A stretch of 32,255 nt of DNA, taken from NCBI RefSeq assembly GCF_000090795.2, contig NW_003546305.1, positions 94,805-127,059 on the forward strand. Direction: 5' to 3'. The DNA comes from Amphimedon queenslandica (lineage: Eukaryota > Porifera > Demospongiae > Haplosclerida > Niphatidae). Position numbers and translations under genes: made by a program. Below the pieces are notes generated by a model. That model worked only from the letters and a program-made list of their open reading frames with translations, did not search any database and was not told where the DNA came from. Positions 9,797 through 20,628 of the stretch are shown here, in pieces (positions within the stretch are counted from its first letter, which is position 1; each line of letters begins with the position of its first letter).

Positions 9797-12185
9797 ATGT
9801 GTGACAATAATCAACTAAGCGGATCCTATGAAAACTGTCTCTAGAGCAGCTGCTTGAAAAGCTTAACGACAGATTTGACAATCTTCAGAAAGATGTAGGG
9901 CATCTAAAGTCTAACAAAAAAGGCAAATCTAAGTGACGCAGAGGTCCTTTGACGGAGTCTGTGGAGAATTGGGCTTATCACAGCAAGCCTGCAGGGGACA
10001 CTCGAGCCTCTACCCCTTGAGCCTCAGCCAGGAGGCACAGGAAGGAGACTCAGAGTCAATGGAAGTGTCGGAGCCAACTCACCATCTCATTACTCTGGCT
10101 TGCACGAGTAGCATGTCGAAGGACCAGAGACGGGAAACCCGAAAAAGGTATAAGTTACCAAGAGTGCTAGCAACAAAGACACCTTGGCTGGATGCCTTCA
10201 TGAAAGCAGAAGCTTTCAGAATGCCAAATCCTTGGACGGGGAACTGACACGTATACAGACACTTGTGAAGGATGCCACTGCTCCATTGACTTCTCTCATT
10301 GAGGAAAAGATACAAGAATGAACGGAAAGGGTAACACGCCAGAAGCTCAACAGTCAACAGATGCCATCACCACGTCCTTGGCATTAAATGGTAATACTCA
10401 TTCACACATATCCCAACTAAGGAGGAAAAAAGTGATAACGTCACTCAACAAGTTTCTTGTACCACTCCTCAAGGATGATGTAGACTTTGCTACAGCTGTC
10501 CCATTGTTTGAGACAGACTTTGCTAAACAATCTAAAGACTTTACAGATCAATAGAAAGCCCTTAGAGCTGCCACACAGAAGCTGCCTCCTAACTACAAGC
10601 AGCCACTTTTTCGCAAGGGCCCATTTTCGGGAAGAGGGAGAGCCCCCAGATGGAGAGGGAGATCCTCACTTCCATGCAACAGCCAGGAACAGAAGAAAAA
10701 TCAGAGACAGTGATTGCACGCAAACAGTCCTTTGTTCTCTCAAAGATATTGTTAACAACAATACCATGATAGATGTAATTGCAATAAGAGGCGTAAGGTC
10801 TATAAGCATTCAGGGTCGGCTGGCTGGAAGGCTAGAACTTTATCTAAACAACTGGCAGGTTGTTACAAAAGACAGGTGGGTACTGAACACAGTTAATGAG
10901 TACCAAATAGAGTTCCATTCACCTCCTTATCAGGACTACCCACCCCACCAACCACAGATAAACAAGGTACAAGAGGACCTGATAAATGTGGAAATTCAAA
11001 AACTGTTAGAGAAAGGGGCAGTGACAACAGTTCACTTTCCACAGGACTCCTTTTTCTCCACCCTGTTCCTTGTCCCAAGCAAGGTTGGAGGCCTGAGGCC
11101 GGTAATCAACCTAAAGCCACTGAAGAACTTTGTAAACACCCATCACTTTAAGTTGGAGGGGATAAACAGCCTAAAAACCCTCCTAAGCAGAGCGAACTGG
11201 CTAGTGAAAATGAACTTTATAGGTGCATACTTCTCAATTGCCACTCATCCAGAACACCAAAAATATCTGAACTTCACATGGAGAAACACAAATTACCTAT
11301 TTATATTCCACCTGTTAGATCTGGCTTTAGCCCCGTGGGTCTTTACCAAGACCCTGAGACTGGCAGCGGCTCTCGGGAGAGAACTGGGGATGCGAATGGT
11401 ATGCTACATAGACGACATCTCAGTCATGGCCTAGTCCAAGGAGGAAGTACAAGACGTCTCAGTAGGCCTAGTGTACCTTTTAGAAAACTTAGGCTTCACA
11501 ATTAACAAGAAGAAGACAATTCTAGAACCCACTTAGTCCCTAGAATTCCTAGGTTTCAATGTAGATGCTTTAACAATGGTGTTAACTCTACCACCAGAAA
11601 TGATAAAGAAAATCTGGGTGGAGTCGTAAAGATTATTTGGGGCGGGCCAAAGAAATCCTTATGCTGCACTCTATCCAGGTTGATTGGCAAGATGAATGCT
11701 ACAAACCAGGTAGTCCCACCAGCCCTTTTCTTTTAGAGACATATCAAAATTGACCTGACAGCAGCACTGAAAGCTGCAAACCAGAATTACGACTCACTTC
11801 AGGCTCTCTTCCCCGAGAACAAAAAGAAGCTACACTTGTGGGATACACAAATGGTGAGATGACACAGGAGGAGTTTGATTTCATAGACACCAGACCTTGT
11901 GATAGAGTCGGGTGCATCAACCAAGGATGAGGAGCATCCTGTCAGGGTTTGAACACGGGTGGCTCATGGTCCTTTGAAGAGAGGACAAGCCACATATATC
12001 GCCTGGAGCTTTTAGCAGCTACACCGTCTGTGAAATCCTTTGTGAAATAGAAAAGCAACCTATAAGTCTTATTAAAGATAGACAATACAACAGCTTTTGT
12101 CTACATCAACAACAAAGGGCAGACTGTATCGAAACAACTGATTTCCTTAACACAGCATTTGTGGATGGTGGTGTTGGCAAACCTT
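9797..12185 (+). pseudogene. Truncated DIRS-type retrotransposon (gag, RT, RNase H remnants)
   Basis: From an ATG at 9797 (MCDNNQLSG) a short coiled-coil-like gag start follows (LEQLLEKLNDRFDNLQKDVG). 10318-10554 and the same frame beyond one TAG give the gag C-terminal part (ISQLRRKKVITSLNKFL, then a basic GRGRAPRWRGR tail). 10487-11434 contains the reverse transcriptase: WVLNTVNEYQIEF, FLVPSKVGGLRPVINLKPL, motif A region WLVKMNFIGAYFSI, PWVFTKTLR and motif C CYIDD. Motif A normally reads LDLKDAY; here Asp is replaced by Asn and Gly (residues 243 and 246 of that frame), so it is inactive. After 11434 RT thumb (VYLLENLGFTINKKK, LEFLGF) and RNase H-like pieces (GSWSFEERTSHIYRLELLAA, IDNTTAFVYINN) continue through stops. 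The element ends near 12185 with no tyrosine recombinase. The order gag-RT-RNase H and the RT wording identify DIRS rather than Gypsy. Confidence 0.85.
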
Positions 12186-12369
12186 ATTCTTACTTAATCA
12201 ATTTTTTTATTCATTTGATTCCATACATTTTACTAAGTTTGTTAATTACATTTGTATTTATTGCAACATTAGGTTTATTGATTGTAATTACCAAGGTTTG
12301 AAACTCCATTACAGAATATTTAAGGAAACTTCTGCAGGATATTGATATTTTGTCCAATCGTGCAAACAT

Positions 12370-12421
12370 AAACTAAACATATCACCATAGGCGGCAAACT
12401 AAACATATCACCATAGGCGGC
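12370..12421 (+). repeat. 26-base tandem duplication at the left end of the hAT element
   Basis: The 26-base unit (AAACTAAACATATCACCATA plus GGCGGC) occurs twice in a row, 12370-12395 and 12396-12421. It contains the 8-base target site CATATCAC plus the first bases of the hAT terminal repeat, so the target/terminus junction is present twice. Confidence 0.9.
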
Positions 12422-12566
12422 GGAAGGGACTAAATAGTGGAAGGGGTGAATTTAGGCACGAGAAGTGCGGCAAAAAAAGTTCCCACACCTAATTAACATT
12501 TGTAAGGGGTGTGGTCAGTTAATTAACTATTATTATTATTTTGTTTAGTCAAACAAAAAAGATACA

Positions 12567-15012
12567 TCAAAACAATCCAAAAAATTCTTTTCTCCTGTTA
12601 TTCTTTGACACAAACTCCTTAGCAAATTTTAGTAAGTCTAAAGAAGTAGTACAATCTTTATGACCATGTAGTAACATTAAATGATTTAATCATCTTTGAG
12701 TTTTAGTGGTCCTTAGGAGTCGTCAAAAACATTAAAATGTCCCTTCAGCAGTAACACTACTTAATGGTACAGTAAAGACGAAATAATTTTCTGACTACAG
12801 AAAGCATAGTTACAGCAAAGCTACACTTCTTAAATATTTCGCTCAATGCATTTATTGAAGTCACCCTCTTAATAGCCATGTTGTGCTTCTCATTTGCTAT
12901 TTTAACCAGATCAGGTAACAAAGTTAACTGCAGCAAAAGACAATGTCTGATTTATACATTTTCATAATGATGATGATTGCTGCACAGTAATTCCATTGCA
13001 GGAATCAACCAATAATGTCTCAGATTCTTCAAGAGTATTGAATGTACTCTGGTCAAAACAACGAGACAGTTCATTAACCAATAAGTCAAGAACTTGATTA
13101 CTAGAAGTGTCAATGATATTCTTGTAGACTGCTATAGTTATAGTTAGGGTTCCATCATCATACTTTGCTGGTAGTCTACTTTGTCTGGGAAAAACTAGCT
13201 CATCAGTTAGATCTGTTGCTTTTTCAACAGTATTCTGGTAAAACTGATTGAACTCAGTGTCACAACGAAGCCTCTACAGATAGCTTTGTGTAGATTTAGC
13301 TGCTGATATTGCTTCTTGTGTATTCAAATGGCTATTCTGTAATGTTAAGGACAATTGCTCAGTTATTGAAAAACAAGATAGGACATTTCGAGGCCAAAAT
13401 AAGTTGAGAATTTTTTCCGTCAGTGTCATAAAACCAGCTCCTTTGCTTCCTGTTTGATTGAGTGATTCAGCTGCAATAATATCTAGCTCACTAATAATTA
13501 CAATATAATTAGTAATGACTGCTTTGATGGCACAGCCTTGCACTGGTGAATGTGACCATGGAGCTAGTTCTTCTTTGAGAAGAGTGAAAGATGATAGATG
13601 CTTAGAAGAAGCACAAATCATATTTGATATTTCAGTTGTNNNNNNNNNNAGAGTGTGCCTGCATTAGTGTGATCCACTTCAACAAGACCAAAAAGATCAT
13701 CATGAATTGTATAATTTGTGTCAACCCATCTTATTGTGACAACAAGTTGCTCTTTGTTACTCATATCCATAGCCGTATCTAGCCTTCTCCAGCTACTAGG
13801 GCACTTAATTAATTATTCATATAATTAATTAATTATTCATATATCTAACTAATTAATTATACCTTTAACTATTAATTGGAGCAATTTGGGCAAATGCATT
13901 TCAAATTTAAGACCTATAACTGCCCTGGTGCTTGAATAAACACATGTAGGTGTGTGCCAAATTATTGTGGTTAACAGTGCTAACTATTGTGGTTAACAGT
14001 CCTCCCACTGTTACAATACTGTGTATAATACAATAACTAATCAATATAATTATGGCTGCAAATTTCTACCCGGGCAAAGCCCGTGCTTGCCCGGGTCCAA
14101 ATACGCCTATGCTCATATCTCATATCATTTGTGTCAACCCATCTTATTGTGAAAAGTTGCTCTTATATCTCAAGTTTCATCTGATAATCACTCTGCCTCT
14201 CTAATAGCAGTCAAAAGCTCTCTGAGTAGTTGATGAGCCTAGAACTCAATTATCTCATTGACAATATCATGAGAAGGTATTTATGCCTAGTCAACCAATC
14301 TTGAAGAACTGGTATGTTCTTTGACTGGCATTACAATAGCTGAACTGCATTACCATCTTATTCTTCATGTCGTCTGATTGCTAAACCCTGCTTTGTAAGA
14401 TAATGAAGAAAAGATAGTTAAAGTAAAAGCATGTTTCTGTGACGTTGCTGTTCCTTTTTCAATTGAGAACTGATTTGAACTGCTACTGATGGGCCTGCCA
14501 TTGCTGCAATCTTTATACAGGCTTCATGATGTGTATGGCTTTCCTCATGACTATGAAACCTTGATTTTGCCTTTTTCCAGTTACTGAAACCTTCCACTGT
14601 AAAAGCTTTGTCAGCTTTAGTACTAAATGTAATTAAATGTTTCAAACGAGCACTGCGACAGTAGAAACAATAGACTTTTGCTTGTGACTCAGTCAGTAAG
14701 CCCTGAATACTCATGAAACCACACGCCACAAATTGATCAACAATACCGTCCCTTTTTTGACTTGCATGTTATAGCTGGATGATTAACTTTATTACCACTA
14801 CAGCAAGCGGATGAACGAACAGCTGACTCTGCAGTGTGTGGCACGCTACTGCTACCGCTACATTCAGTGCTAGCGTCAGCCGTTGAAGTAGTATTATAAC
14901 TGCCAACTAGATCTTATTCACTATCTGAGACTTGTGAGTCTCCATCAGAAAATGCACTATCTAATTGTTGCTTTTTGGAGAGAAACGAGTCAATGGATAA
15001 CTGCTCCGGCAT
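12567..15012 (-). pseudogene. hAT transposase pseudogene (TTF zinc finger type)
   Basis: An ATG at 15012 starts MPEQLSIDSFLSKKQQLD; after one premature TAA near 14912 come DQFVACGFMSIQGLL, VYCFYCRSARLKHLI, GFSNWKKAKSRFHSHEESHTHHEA (TTF/BED-like zinc finger) and LTKQGLAIRRHEE. The core follows on both sides of the nested MITE (EQLVVTIRWVDTN, DDLFGLVEVDHT). 13621-12950 gives KEELAPWSHSPVQGC, FWPRNVLSCFSITEQLSLTLQ and VFPRQSRLPAKYDDG. The end has the hATC dimerisation region (VRKLFRLYC, RRLLRTTKTQR, LNHLMLLHGHKD, LLKFAKEFVS) with a TGA at 12567. Stops, shifts and a 10-base run of N (13640-13649, an assembly gap) interrupt it. The domain order resembles ZMYM1/52-kDa-repressor-like hAT proteins. 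Confidence 0.88.
13768..14111. mobile_element. hAT-type MITE nested in the hAT transposase
   Basis: Ends are imperfect inverted repeats: CATAGCCGTATCTAG at 13768 and, on the other strand from 14111, CATAGGCGTATTTGG. Each end is flanked by CTCATATC (13760-13767 and 14112-14119), an 8-base target duplication. Near the right end is a strong GC palindrome (ACCCGGGCAAAGCCCG followed by GCCCGGGT, about 14069-14097). There is no gene. It was probably moved by a different hAT transposase from the host element, since the termini differ after CATAG. Confidence 0.85.
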
Positions 15013-15429
15013 TTTAGATTATCAAAATTTCACATCCACTGAAGCACCACCTCAACATATTTGGGGGCTGCCCTCTATCTCGCAAAATTTGGGGTGACTC
15101 AAGCCTCCAAGCCCCCCTATTCCGCCGCCCTTGCATATCACATCTTAGAAGCAATGTTGTCAACAATTTTTATTTCTTTGGAACATTTAAGTTACTAGGG
15201 AAATTCATAGCTAATAATTAAATATTCATATGACATACAAAGAAAGTATATCTATATCCTGTTTTGAAACTATTTAAGGTCCCTACAGACATCAAAACCA
15301 TGCTGATTTCCTGCTCAGTAACACTAGCTTATAACAGTCAGTTTCTACTGATTAATGCAATTTTCTCACTCTCCCCAATTCTCAAACTGGTAGCTTATAC
15401 TGTATTTATGTATATCCTTTTCTTTGTAG

Positions 15430-15840
15430 TATGAGTGGGTCACCAAGCTACAGAGCCTCCTGCTGCCATTGTACCTGCTGCTTCCATTGTGCCTCCTGCT
15501 CCCATTGTCCCTCCTGCTTTCCTTGTGCCTTCAGCTCCTGTTGTGCCTCATGCTCCTGTTGTATTTCCTACTCCCCTTGTGCTTCCTGGAGGAGGGGCAT
15601 CCATAGTTCCTTTTGAGGGGGTGCAGCAGTCCCTCCAAGAGGGCCCCCTCCTGCCCTTGCTGCACCAGCAATGGCAACTCATTATTGCCCAATTTAGGAT
15701 AGTATATCAGCAATTTGTAAGTCCTTACTATGATGTACTAAATAATTTTTTATGTTCCATAACAGTATCACCATTTACCAAGAAGAGTTGGCAGGGGTAG
15801 GGGCAAGTGGCCAAGGCTCCCAAGAGGAACAAAAAATTAT
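15430..15840 (+). pseudogene. Exon pair with V-P-x-A-x-x hexapeptide repeats, unrecognised
   Basis: A strong acceptor (CCTTTTCTTTGTAG) precedes 15430 and a donor (AATTT|GTAAGT) falls near 15717; a 51-base intron ends in CATAACAG at about 15768, and the next exon reads in frame into YHHLPRRVGRGRGKWPRLPRG. In one frame the first exon encodes about six hexapeptides (IVPPAP type), then PGGGASIVPFEGVQQSL and HQQWQLIIAQFRIVYQQF. Because the repeat is 18 bases long, all three frames are open through it. The frame entering from the acceptor reads YEWVTKLQS, which is not the V-P frame, so a one-base shift or another acceptor is needed. Function unknown. It may be a gene remnant or part of an element. 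Confidence 0.4.
15468..15590 (+). repeat. 18-base tandem repeat coding V-P-rich hexapeptides
   Basis: About six to seven units of the pattern ATTGTGCCTCCTGCTCCC with substitutions but no length change. The lack of indels over all units hints that a reading frame was kept for some time. Confidence 0.8.
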
Positions 15841-16171
15841 AACTTTCTAAACTTTAACACGTCTTACATAATAATAGGAATGGAATCATTAAAAAAATCA
15901 AAATGTCAATGAAAAATGCACCAGTGTACAGCCAAGATAAAAGTACATTAGCAATGCCCAGTGTTTGACAAGACGTACATGCTGCAATGCTTCAACCTTC
16001 CTAAAGGAATAGCGCGCAATATTAATATAATTCTGGATTTAAGAAACTAATAGCCATTATCATGGACAAACGAATTAACTACATAAACATGCAGTGCTGT
16101 CAGTTATAATTTACAATGAATAAAGAGACACATGTTTTTTTTTGCTTACTAATGCTCTTCTGAATGAAGAA
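15841..16171. other. AT-rich stretch, nothing recognised
   Basis: No frame, repeat or motif of note was seen. Confidence 0.4.
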
Positions 16172-17512
16172 TCCTTATGAGACCTGGATGGGGCAAATTC
16201 ATATTAATAGAACACATAAATACATTCTAATGTGCAAGCAATTGTTTGTTAATGAGAATATGCTTGGACATAATATTACAATAAACTAAGAACCATTAAC
16301 AAAAGATGCCTTGGCAAACAATATCTTAGAGTGAGAGTACTTACTGTGGCCATGATTGTAATGGTGTAACCATCAAATGAATATACAGGTAACCTATAAT
16401 CACAACCTATAGCAAAATACATAAGACATCTCACAATACTCTTTATGTTACTACATATTCCACTGCTAAGACTATGACAGTGTGAAACCTGTGCAGCTGC
16501 AAACTTACACCCACTGCAGTGTGACATATTACTGATCAAGGAGCTACAACAAAACATTAAGTTACATGTCATAAAGAAATTTATTTTGTTACAACAATTA
16601 AAATCCAGAATAGGCTATAATATATTGCACATTCCAATACGAAGCAATGAAAGTATTGCTGAATCATCAAATCTTTTACAGCTCTCCTTACCTGTAAAGC
16701 AAAGAAATTGAAACATCAAAAGCAAGCAAAATAAACACACAGGCTAATAAGAACACAGTTCAAACAGTAATGGTGACCAAACTTTATTACCAATGACACC
16801 ATTTTTTATTCCTTGTAACTTCATTGTATTACATATGTTTACATGTAACTATTCACGGATGAAATTCATGCATGATAGTCATGAAATACTATAAGCACAA
16901 GAAATGCATCAATAAACCACTAATTATGGTACACTAAACATGTACATGTATATGCATGATATACCTTATGTTTGTCACAAACATACATTACAAACCACTA
17001 ACAAGATACACATGTACATGTGCTGACAAAAAGAAATCTCCGTTTCACCTTTTGAGTCTTATTGCAATTCAGATCTCTATCTTAAACACCACATTGTAGT
17101 CCTTGTGCCAGGTACATGTAAGTACCTTTATAAAATATGAATGAGACATACTAAATAATAATGGTAATGGTAGCATGTACATGTATTTTGGAGAAAATAT
17201 TGCTAACTTAAAAAATACTATGCTCCAGTAGGATATATTCATGACCTGCTTAATATAAAATAACGCCATGTACATGAATAATTACCAATATGCAAACAAT
17301 TATTTTTTTGTTATTCTGAACTTGCTCATGTTACAATCATCATCAATGAAAGATACGTAACATCAGCTGGCACCATTTAATATGCGTACAGCATTGATGG
17401 CAGCATCAGTCCAATGTGCAACATCAGCTGGCAAGCATTAACATAAATGTAATGTACACAACATTGATGGCAGCATTAACATGTATCATGGTCATTCTTG
17501 TATGTAGCAACT
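16172..17512. repeat. Long non-coding repeat, copy A
   Basis: From GAGACCTG at 16173 this stretch aligns in the same orientation with 24147-25205. Shared landmarks are TACTTACTGTGGCCAT, CTGATCAAGGAGCT, AAGTATTGCTGAATCA, TTACCTGTAAAGCA, AACACCACATTGTAGTCCT and the minisatellite at the right end. Copy A carries about 300 extra bases in the middle (roughly 16780-17080). No coding frame is conserved between the copies. What kind of element this is remains unknown. Confidence 0.85.
17353..17480 (+). repeat. Minisatellite, about two units (copy A)
   Basis: Two units built from AACATCAGCTGGCA..CATT followed by CA.CATTGATGGCAGCAT. The same unit occurs three times in copy B at 24985-25172. Confidence 0.8.
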
Positions 17513-18456
17513 TGTCTGATTGTATTTTTAAAACTTCCAAACATTAAATGTAAACAAAAAGATAACACCAAGTGTGTTGTAATAAATGAAGTTTGTAGTA
17601 GTAGTCTAATTGTGTCTTTCAACTCCCAAATATTACATTAAAGACAAGTAAACCAAAAAATGATTATGTCATTGTTATTTATACGAGCCTCCCAATCCAT
17701 AAAATGTTAGGAGACAAAGTTATGGAAAAAAACATGCATAAATTGTCCTGAAACAGTAATATTTCCAAATTTCTTTTTGTTCTAACATGACTTTTTCCGC
17801 ACAATAATTATTAATGCAATGTTTTTTGTAACATCAGATAATTGGAACACTTGTTTCATTAAAATCATCCATAATTGTACATGTCATCTATCATGATGCA
17901 GCTTGTTTTATGTTTCCTTTTATTTTCATGCAGACTACCCAGTTTTGGCAGAATTAAAGTTTCTACTATGTCATGATTCATGTAATATGCGCAGTATAAA
18001 TTTACAGTAGGTTTTTGATGATAACAATGAGTGGATGTATGATTATAATGTATACATGGTTATAATGCATGATTACAGTTTGCATGCATGCAGTTATATA
18101 ATCACTCTGTTATTGCAGGGATACAATAGACTAACGTAACCCGGATTGGTTACAGACTGGAATTGTATATATGGACCTGTTATTAATTGATTTTTCATAG
18201 TTTAAGTTTAATGACCCATTCTGCTCTGTACAATAGCCTTGCTACAGTAATGTGTACAATTAAAAAAAAGACAAAAACAACATAATCACTACATTCCATA
18301 CAATGATCATTGAACCAAAATATTATGAGATAAAAGTGATATCTGTATCTGCCAAAGATGCACAAAACTTGACCTTGAAAAAGTTTTATTCCGGCTGTTT
18401 GATGAAGTATAAATGTCAAAATAAGTTCCTTTGGTCCTATTCACATATGAACATAA
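17513..18456. other. AT-rich stretch upstream of the 18457 ORF
   Basis: No gene was recognised. A small hairpin GTAACC..GGTTAC lies near 18137-18154. A possible acceptor (TTATTGCAG) near 18118 is not supported by any following frame. Confidence 0.4.
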
Positions 18457-19119
18457 ATGATGGTAAATCACAATACGATTGAATCAATATACTCCAAGCT
18501 ATCTTGCCAGCAGAGGCGCCACACTAGTATAATTGAATCGTCACATAATGTATTGCTGCAGTTTAGAACAAGAAATTTAAATCTTCAGATGCTTCATGAT
18601 TATGTTTCTACTTTACTTGGGCTTATACAAAGTAACATGTCCTGGATGTATGTGCATAAGGGGCCAGCTTACCATTGGCTACTTGATCTTTTTGACAGTA
18701 AGAGGTTACCAAGATTTGATGGTATGGCTGAAGCATTAAAAACATTAAATGTTTCTAGGTTTAAGTCTCTTTTAAGAGTCAAACAGTGTGATTTGAAGCG
18801 TAAGAGAAGAAGAGGAAGGAAAAGGCATAGGCAATCTGAACAAGCTGTACGTAAATTATGGGTCGAGCAACATAAGACATGTCACACATATGGTAAGGAA
18901 ACACCTAAATCATCTCATAAAAGAAAAGTAGAACAAGATGGGGAGACTAGTAATACAAAAAGATGTAAAGTGAGTGTAACTGATTTCGATCAAGATTTAG
19001 GCAGTGAGTGTGGCTCAATAGTAACAGAGATTGCGCGTGAAAGCATCACAAATGATAAGGTAATTTTTCAGGGAGTAATACTAGATGATAGTGATCATGA
19101 TGATGAGGAAACCTTTTAA
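18457..19119 (+). CDS. Unrecognised 220-residue protein with a basic segment and acidic tail
   Basis: An uninterrupted frame starts with ATG ATG directly after an in-frame TAA. The first 105 residues look globular (LHDYVSTLLGLIQSNMSWMY, YHWLLDLFDSKRLPRFDGM, ALKTLNVSRFKSLLRVK). A strongly basic segment follows (CDLKRKRRRGRKRHRQ, residues about 111-126), a likely nuclear localisation or nucleic-acid binding signal; then a Lys/Ser-rich linker and an acidic end (LDDSDHDDEETF). I do not recognise the family. Its TAA stop is part of the TTAA target of the element starting at 19120, so the original C-terminus may have been the same (removing the element still leaves TTT TAA). It lies upstream of and on the same strand as the Helitron fragment at 21486, so it could be an accessory ORF of that Helitron; this is inference only. 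Confidence 0.55.
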   Translation: MMVNHNTIESIYSKLSCQQRRHTSIIESSHNVLLQFRTRNLNLQMLHDYVSTLLGLIQSNMSWMYVHKGPAYHWLLDLFDSKRLPRFDGMAEALKTLNVSRFKSLLRVKQCDLKRKRRRGRKRHRQSEQAVRKLWVEQHKTCHTYGKETPKSSHKRKVEQDGETSNTKRCKVSVTDFDQDLGSECGSIVTEIARESITNDKVIFQGVILDDSDHDDEETF

Positions 19120-19146
19120 TGACCTGGGGGCATAGCCCCCAGGTCA
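19120..19146. repeat. Left hairpin tip
   Basis: Perfect 12-base stem with a 3-base loop (ATA); counting the flanking AA..TT the stem is 14 bases. Its T-A pair corresponds to the C-G pair of the right tip. Confidence 0.95.
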
Positions 19147-19448
19147 TTCCTGAGACTGTTTTTACCCACGTGCGATGTTTATATATATATATATATATTT
19201 GTATGTCCACACTTACATTTCTTCTATACATGTTGTATTAGAGAAATAACTTTAGCAACCATCCGCCCAGGCGCCTATGTCAATTGGATGTGGTCACAGA
19301 AAACAAAATGGCGAGTCTGAACTGTATTTGGGATGATGTATCAGTACAACTATCTAGCAGCAAAATAACGCATTTGAGTTGACATCAGTCACACTAGAAG
19401 GAGCTAACATCAACTAATGATAGCTGTGAAATGCAAGAGGTAAAATGT

Positions 19449-19681
19449 GACCATATTTGACAAAAGGTACCTTATGGCGAATTTTAAATTTTATCATTAT
19501 AATGAAAAAAATTAACCTGTGAGTGCCCTGTTAGACACCCATTGTTTCTAAAAGTTACGTAGTAACTTTTTGCATCCTATGGAGTAATTTTATGATTAAT
19601 GGAGCTCAGGTAGTTGGATTTTTTTAGCTATGAAGACAAATTTTACTACCCACCATAAGGTACCTTTTGTCAGTTATGGTC
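19449..19681. mobile_element. 233-base MITE with GACCATA termini
   Basis: Inverted ends of 29 bases with two or three mismatches: GACCATATTTGACAAAAGGT at the left, and the reverse complement of 19653-19681 reading GACCATAACTGACAAAAGGT at the right, both continuing ACCTTATGG. A central perfect palindrome AAAGTTAC-GTA-GTAACTTT lies at about 19551-19569. No coding capacity and no clear target duplication. It is nested in the 19120-21467 element. Confidence 0.8.
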
Positions 19682-19952
19682 CCAAATTATAAATAAATAT
19701 TATGCTTTGTCACCATGCATAACAGCAGGAACTCTGGAATATAAGCTATAAGCTAAGGAAGATATTACTTATTGAAGGAATTATATTCTAGTGACTTTCA
19801 CAGTTGGGACCCATGATCCACTAGTCAAACCATCACACATGCCTTAAATCATAGTGGCTAACTTGACTTAACTATAGATATAGTCTCAGATATATAATTC
19901 GTGAATAAATAAGTGTTACATACAGTATATAGTTGTTAATGATCGTATTTGT

Positions 19953-20628
19953 TCAGTGGTTATTATTGTTGAGAATAATAAGTTGTATTATATCTAATAC
20001 CCTTTCTATTTGGCTATTTACAGTTTGCTGTCTCTGCCACCATCGCCTTCCTCTGCCTCCCATTCCTCTTCTTTGCCACGAGCTACCAAAATGCAGCCAC
20101 CCTTGCCACCTTTTTCTTATGGCCCCTTGTGGTCCGCCCCTATCTCCTGATCCTCGGCCTCTTTCTCCTCCTTGGCCACTTCCTCTCCCTGGTCTCCCTC
20201 CACAGCCACCTCTGTCATGGACAGGCGCATGCCCACCACCTCTGCCAGGGCCCCCGCCATCACCTCTACCACCACTTCCTCTGGCCCCCCTACCTCCACG
20301 TTCCCTCCCTCCTGCACCCCGACCACAACCTCCAAGGTCAGCTCACAATCCCCTCCGCTCCCCATCAGGATACTCATGACGCCTTGGTAGTGGTATGTGA
20401 GGTGGTGGTCTTTTCTCTCCTCGGGGTGGTGGTGGTGGTATAACATCTACTGGAATAACTGGATTTGGAGATACCGCAGGCTCAGAGATCATGTCGTCCT
20501 ATTATATTAAAGATTTATATATAACTTTATTTTAATTATTATATCTATCATTCATATTTCATTACATCACTATTGTCAAGATTATCGTCAAGTAGAGCCA
20601 GATTGTAGGCTTCATTTTCATCTGCCAT
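19953..20628 (-). CDS. Spliced gene for an acidic, proline- then Gly/Arg-rich (RGG) protein
   Basis: Exon 1 (20628-20566) encodes MADENEAYNLALLDDNLDNS plus D, then the donor GAT|GTAATG. A 67-base intron ends TATAATAG at 20499. Exon 2 continues in frame (DDMISEPAVSPNPVIPVD, IPPPPPRGEKRPPPHIPLP, RRHEYPDGERRGL), meets one TGA at 20345-20343, then runs as a Gly/Arg-rich region (GGCGRGAGGRERGGRGARGS and onward to about 20045) and ends QRQQTVNSQIERVLDII with a TGA at 19953, unless another intron starts at the possible donor ACT|GTAAAT near 20020. RGG regions bind RNA or single-stranded DNA in many proteins (established); the role here is unknown. The TGA could be a CGA-to-TGA change. The GC-rich composition differs sharply from the surroundings. 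The competing frames through this region look like by-products of composition. Confidence 0.55.

Larger units (their letters stand above)
12412..15133 (-). mobile_element. hAT transposon, 2.7 kb, with 8-base target duplication
   Basis: Terminal inverted repeats begin CATAGGCGGCGGAA at 12412 and, on the other strand from 15133, CAAGGGCGGCGGAA. Both ends are bordered by the same 8 bases, CATATCAC (12404-12411 and 15134-15141); 8-base target duplications are typical of hAT elements. The single gene inside runs on the minus strand and is decayed. Confidence 0.92.

Noticed and set aside
9797-12185. Retrovirus or Gypsy-like element
   Set aside because: RT wording and the Gag tail match DIRS, and no LTRs, protease or envelope-like frame were seen.
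13640-13649. Unusual sequence inside the hAT transposase
   Set aside because: It is a run of ten N, an assembly gap rather than biology.
15531-15713. Minus-strand 60-codon frame opposite the hexapeptide repeat
   Set aside because: It arises from the 18-base repeat being open in all frames.
20129-20443. Plus-strand proline/leucine-rich protein in the GC-rich patch
   Set aside because: It is the complement of the Gly/Arg-rich minus-strand frame, which alone is supported by splice sites and an upstream exon.
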